A stretch of 8,611 nt of DNA from an uncultured Collinsella sp. (GTDB taxonomy: Bacteria; Actinomycetota; Coriobacteriia; Coriobacteriales; Coriobacteriaceae), in contig CALFGH010000079.1 in the NCBI GenBank assembly GCA_937958315.1, positions 1-8,611 of the forward strand, written 5' to 3'. Positions 6,365-8,611 of the stretch are shown one piece after another; position 1 is the stretch's first letter; each line of letters begins with the position of its first letter. A model generated the notes under the pieces. The model searched no databases and was not told the origin of the DNA. It worked only from the letters and a program-made list of their open reading frames with translations. Made by a program: the position numbers and the translations under genes.

Positions 6365-6404
6365 ATGGTACTCTAATCTGGCTTCGAAACGGAAATGACA
6401 CATA

Positions 6405-6439
6405 TGGAACGCTTCAATAAATTGCAACGTTTCAATAAA
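6405..6439. repeat. Tandem operator-like 17-bp repeats upstream of ndk
   Basis: TGGAACGCTTCAATAAA (6405-6421) and TGCAACGTTTCAATAAA (6423-6439) match at 15 of 17 positions with an 18-bp period. The second lies in a near-palindrome TTGCAACGTTTCAA (6422-6435, one mismatched pair) with central AACGTT, the general form of LacI-family operators. The pair ends about 10 bases before the ndk -35 candidate. Regulator and function are unknown. Confidence 0.5.
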
Positions 6440-6449
6440 CAGCTTTTTG

Positions 6450-6478
6450 TTTAACTGCAGCTAAAACTCTGTTACGAT
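6450..6478 (+). promoter_or_regulatory. Candidate promoter of ndk
   Basis: TTTAAC (6450-6455), 17 bases, then TACGAT (6473-6478), in the AT-rich block before ndk. Both boxes are weak matches to sigma-70-type consensus. The start would be near 6485, giving a leader of about 57 nt. Confidence 0.4.
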
Positions 6479-6541
6479 GCAGTCCAGGCGGGTGCCGGAA
6501 TGGGACTTGGGCACGCGCGAACCTACTTGAAAGGCTACCTT

Positions 6542-6946
6542 ATGGCTATCGAGAAGACCTTCATCATGATTAAGCCCGACGCCGTGCGCGATCGCAAGAT
6601 CGGCGAGATCGTTGCTCGCATTGAGCGCAGCGGCCTTGTCATCGAGCGCATGGAGATGACCACGCTCGAGCGCGCTACCGTCGAGGAGCACTACGCTCAT
6701 CTGGCCGACAAGCCCTTCTTTGGCGGTCTCTGCGACTTTATGACGAGCGGTCCGGTCGTCAAGATGGTTGTTTCCGGTCTTTCCGCCGTCTCCAAGATGC
6801 GCACCCTTATGGGCGCCACCAACCCGCTTGATGCCGCTCCTGGCACCATTCGCGGCGACTTCGCCGTCGATGTCAACGCCAACGTGATTCACGGCTCCGA
6901 TTGCCTGGAGAACGCCGAGATCGAGATCAAGCGCTTCTTTGGCTAA
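6542..6946 (+). CDS. ndk: Nucleoside diphosphate kinase
   Basis: Transfers the gamma-phosphate from ATP to other nucleoside diphosphates through a phosphohistidine, balancing NTP and dNTP pools. The start ATG 6542 has GAAAGG (6529-6534) at 7-base spacing; an in-frame ATG at 6500 would add 14 residues not found in the family. The 134-residue protein is near the family minimum of about 135-150. IMIKPDAV holds Lys11, the conserved TNPLDAAPGTIRGDF segment follows, and NVIHGSDCLENAEIE carries the active-site His117. The usual Ser in HGSDS is Cys119-121 region here (HGSDC), a small variation seen directly in the sequence. The C-terminus stops soon after IKRFFG, without the longer tail of many homologues. 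It stands alone between its own promoter candidate and a very strong terminator. Confidence 0.97.
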   Translation: MAIEKTFIMIKPDAVRDRKIGEIVARIERSGLVIERMEMTTLERATVEEHYAHLADKPFFGGLCDFMTSGPVVKMVVSGLSAVSKMRTLMGATNPLDAAPGTIRGDFAVDVNANVIHGSDCLENAEIEIKRFFG

Positions 6947-6984
6947 ACCAGCTTTGGTTCCTTAAAGCTGTTAGCGTGTGGCTT

Positions 6985-7019
6985 GGGCGCCGCGGAACTC
7001 CATCCGCGGCGCCCTTTTT
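6985..7019 (+). terminator. Strong intrinsic terminator of ndk
   Basis: Perfect 11-bp GC-rich stem GGGCGCCGCGG / CCGCGGCGCCC (6985-6995 with 7004-7014), 8-base loop AACTCCAT, then TTTTT. It is the clearest textbook terminator in the window. Confidence 0.93.
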
Positions 7020-7024
7020 ATTCC

Positions 7025-7057
7025 AGTAGATTTCTGGTTAACGCCTAGAAATCTACT
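7025..7057. repeat. AT-rich 11-bp inverted repeat between two terminators
   Basis: AGTAGATTTCT / AGAAATCTACT (7025-7035 with 7047-7057) are perfect arms around an 11-base loop that contains GTTAAC. It has no T-tract and is AT-rich, unlike the terminators on either side. Role unknown; a protein-binding site or extra transcript-end structure is possible. Confidence 0.6.
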
Positions 7058-7061
7058 AAAG

Positions 7062-7096
7062 AGCCCCCGTCCGGATGTGTGTTCCGGGCGGGGGCT
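7062..7096 (-). terminator. Terminator of rpiB
   Basis: A 14-bp stem (7062-7075 with 7083-7096, one G-U pair) with a 7-base loop lies 27 bases beyond the rpiB stop. On the - strand it is followed by CTCTTTAG, a modest U-tract; on the + strand no T-tract follows, which supports the minus orientation. Confidence 0.75.
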
Positions 7097-7123
7097 GGCG
7101 TTAGCGTATGGCTTTGCAGATCT

Positions 7124-7591
7124 TTAGGCTTCGTCGACGACCTTGAGACCGCGCGTGTGGTCAATCTCGTTGAGGAGATTGACGCGACGCTCGTGGCGGC
7201 CGCCCTCAAACTCGGCGTCGAGCCACTCATCGACAATCATCTTGGCGAGCTCGGAGCCCACGACACGCGCGCCAAAGGCGAGCACGTTGGTGTTGTTGTG
7301 CATGCGCGAGAGCTTGGCGCTGAAGGGCTCGGAGCACACGACGGCGCGTACGCCCTCGACCTTGTTGGCGGCCAGGCTAATCCCGACACCGGTGCCACAG
7401 ATGAGGATGCCCAGGTCAACGTCGCCGTTGGCAACGGCCTTACCCACCTTGTAGCCGGCGATGGGGTAGTCAAAGCTCTCGGAGGTGTCGGTGCCAAAGT
7501 TCACGACCTCGCATCCGCGCTCCTTCAGGTGCTCGGAGATGATGTTCTTGAGCTCGACGGCGGCGTGGTCGTTACCGATACCGATCTTCAT
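7124..7591 (-). CDS. rpiB: Ribose-5-phosphate isomerase B
   Basis: Interconverts ribose 5-phosphate and ribulose 5-phosphate in the non-oxidative pentose phosphate pathway, feeding nucleotide synthesis; some RpiB/LacAB proteins use allose or galactose phosphates instead. The 155 residues match the family (E. coli about 149). The start is ATG at 7589-7591, giving MKIGIGNDHA, with GAGAGG upstream at 8-base spacing; an in-frame ATG at 7652-7654 would add 21 residues outside the family. Visible motifs: NDHA (residues 7-10), ILICGTGVGISLAANK with catalytic Cys65, RMHNNTNVLAFG with His98, and EGGRHERRV (129-137), the phosphate-binding region. These match the ribose-type RpiB closely. Convergent with ndk and divergent from the cysteine desulfidase gene. 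Confidence 0.96.
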   Translation of the reverse strand: MKIGIGNDHAAVELKNIISEHLKERGCEVVNFGTDTSESFDYPIAGYKVGKAVANGDVDLGILICGTGVGISLAANKVEGVRAVVCSEPFSAKLSRMHNNTNVLAFGARVVGSELAKMIVDEWLDAEFEGGRHERRVNLLNEIDHTRGLKVVDEA

Positions 7592-7861
7592 GGATGGTTC
7601 CTCTCTGGTCTGTGCGGCGCAAATGCTAAAGGTGTTTACCGCGTTCGATTGCATGATAGCGCGACTTTTGCGTAAACGCTCGGGCGTTTTTTGGTCAAAG
7701 CTTTAGCTTGCAGTAAAACCGGCTTCTCATGAATAATGCCGCCAGTTTGCGCTTGAGCGCCGTCCGCCGGAACCATGGTTGCGGTTTTTGATGCATTGTT
7801 ATCAAATAAAAGAGCTAACTATTTTTGAGAGCCCAGCCCGTTATACAAGTAGGAGATACCT
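7592..7861. promoter_or_regulatory. Divergent control region rpiB / cysteine desulfidase
   Basis: For the rightward gene the best promoter is TTGTTA (7796-7801), 18 bases, TATTTT (7820-7825), in an AT-rich stretch about 40 bases before its start. For rpiB no convincing -35/-10 pair was found. A small hairpin AAACGC-TCGG-GCGTTT plus TTT (7674-7692, + strand) resembles a weak terminator and could insulate the two genes. AACCATGGTT (7771-7780) is a 10-bp palindrome. No coding frame here is credible. Confidence 0.4.
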
Positions 7862-8611
7862 ATGCCTGCCGATTCCCTTCGTGATACCGCGTTTTGCGAT
7901 GTTTTGAACCGCGAGCTTGTCTGTGCGCTCGGCTGCACCGAGCCTATTGCCGTTGCCTATGCAGCGGCACTGGCGAGCCAGACGCTCGGTTGCGAACCCG
8001 ATCATATGGATGTCGCCTGCTCGGGCAATATCATCAAGAACGTTAAGAGCGTGACCGTGCCCAACTCGGGCGGCATGCACGGTATTGAAGCTGCGGCCGT
8101 GCTGGGTGCCGTGGGCGGCGACGCCAAGAGCGCGCTCGAGGTGCTCGAGAGCGTTGACGATAAAGATCGTGCTCGCGTGGCCGAGCTCCTCGTCGACGCC
8201 GGCTACTGCGATGTGTCGCTTGTCGAGGGTGTGCCCAACCTCTACATCAAGGTGGCTGCCACGGCCGGGGGCCATACCGCGGTCGTCGAGATTACCGACC
8301 ACCACACCAACGTCACGTGCCATACGCTCGACGGTATTCCGGTATGCGGCAAGTCGGCGGGGGAGTGTGCCGCCTGCGCAGAGCGCGTGGTGGCCGAGCG
8401 TGCGGCAGATAGCGCCGACACACCCATGTCGATTGAGACCATCATCGACTTTATCGAGGGTGGCGACATTGAGGGCGCCCGCGCTGCCGTTGAGCTTCAG
8501 ATTGAGCTGAATGGCGCGATCAGTGCCGAGGGCCTTGCGCACGCATGGGGTGCCGAGGTGGGCCGTACGCTGCTGGGCGCTCGTGCCGATGACGTCGCCT
8601 GTCGTGCCCGT
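7862..8611 (+). CDS. L-cysteine desulfidase / UPF0597 family (CyuA/YhaM-like), 3'-truncated by window
   Basis: Predicted Fe-S enzyme that breaks L-cysteine into pyruvate, ammonia and sulfide in anaerobes. The first 250 codons are visible with no stop; the family is about 430 residues, so the C-terminal part is missing. ATG 7862 follows AGGAG (7851-7855) at 6-base spacing. The N-terminal motif ALGCTEPIAVAYAAALA places Cys25 in GCTEP, the residue reported as catalytic in the archaeal enzyme. CSGNIIKNVKSVTVPNSGG (53-71) is the second family signature. The cysteines that bind the 4Fe-4S cluster in the family lie beyond the window edge and cannot be checked. Eleven cysteines occur in the visible part, three within residues 162-172. 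The family is homologous to the L-serine dehydratase alpha chain, and some members are unassigned UPF0597 proteins, so substrate is likely but not certain. Confidence 0.88.
   Translation, partial: MPADSLRDTAFCDVLNRELVCALGCTEPIAVAYAAALASQTLGCEPDHMDVACSGNIIKNVKSVTVPNSGGMHGIEAAAVLGAVGGDAKSALEVLESVDDKDRARVAELLVDAGYCDVSLVEGVPNLYIKVAATAGGHTAVVEITDHHTNVTCHTLDGIPVCGKSAGECAACAERVVAERAADSADTPMSIETIIDFIEGGDIEGARAAVELQIELNGAISAEGLAHAWGAEVGRTLLGARADDVACRAR

Noticed and set aside
6320..6366. tRNA gene suggested by GGTTCGATGC
   Set aside because: No acceptor stem, anticodon arm or D-arm can be placed around it; the pairing seen is a single hairpin.
6188..6376. 62-codon frame on the + strand after argH
   Set aside because: It runs straight through the argH terminator and hairpin and has no ribosome binding site.
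4442..6427. Long open frame (661 codons) on the - strand opposite argH
   Set aside because: It lies antisense to a clear argH with all family motifs; high third-position GC on the + strand removes stops from this frame. It has low-complexity, arginine/histidine-rich translation and no ribosome binding site.

Overview
The window looks like ordinary chromosome from a high-GC actinobacterium, most likely a coriobacterium such as Collinsella. The basis is codon use dominated by G/C third positions, GAAAGG/AGGAG-type ribosome binding sites, a CyuA-type cysteine desulfidase as in anaerobic gut bacteria, and single housekeeping genes separated by strong hairpin terminators. The genus is inferred from general resemblance, not from a search. 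No rRNA, tRNA, CRISPR array, transposase or phage gene was seen.

Layout. Bases 1-1328 hold the C-terminal part of DNA polymerase I (polA, +), which starts before the window. It converges on a Cof-type HAD phosphatase (1595-2422, -). The gap between them carries a perfect 15-bp terminator hairpin and then a striking 126-bp element with 32-bp perfect inverted arms and a smaller inner palindrome. The 555-bp region 2423-2977 is the control region of argG. It holds two ARG-box-like operators, a likely promoter, a 24-codon leader peptide ending in a run of arginine codons, and about 200 nt of foldable leader RNA. argG (2978-4204) is followed by a chain of hairpins ending in a terminator. A 56-residue small ORF with a strong ribosome binding site follows (4438-4608), then argH (4727-6157) and its terminator.

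The 384-bp gap 6158-6541 contains a 10-bp hairpin, two 17-bp operator-like repeats and a weak promoter before ndk (6542-6946). ndk and the opposing rpiB (7124-7591, -) share a short convergent gap packed with three hairpins. Divergent from rpiB, a CyuA-type L-cysteine desulfidase starts at 7862 and runs off the end.

How the genes work together. argG and argH encode the last two steps of arginine synthesis: citrulline plus aspartate to argininosuccinate, then to arginine plus fumarate. The leader suggests that argG is controlled by arginine at two levels, through ArgR-type operators and through an arginine-rich leader peptide. polA, ndk and rpiB serve DNA synthesis, nucleotide balance and pentose phosphate supply; their proximity need not mean a shared pathway. 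The most interesting items are the argG leader, the 126-bp palindrome, the unassigned 56-residue ORF and the tandem operator-like repeats before ndk. None is proven to be a new system from sequence alone.
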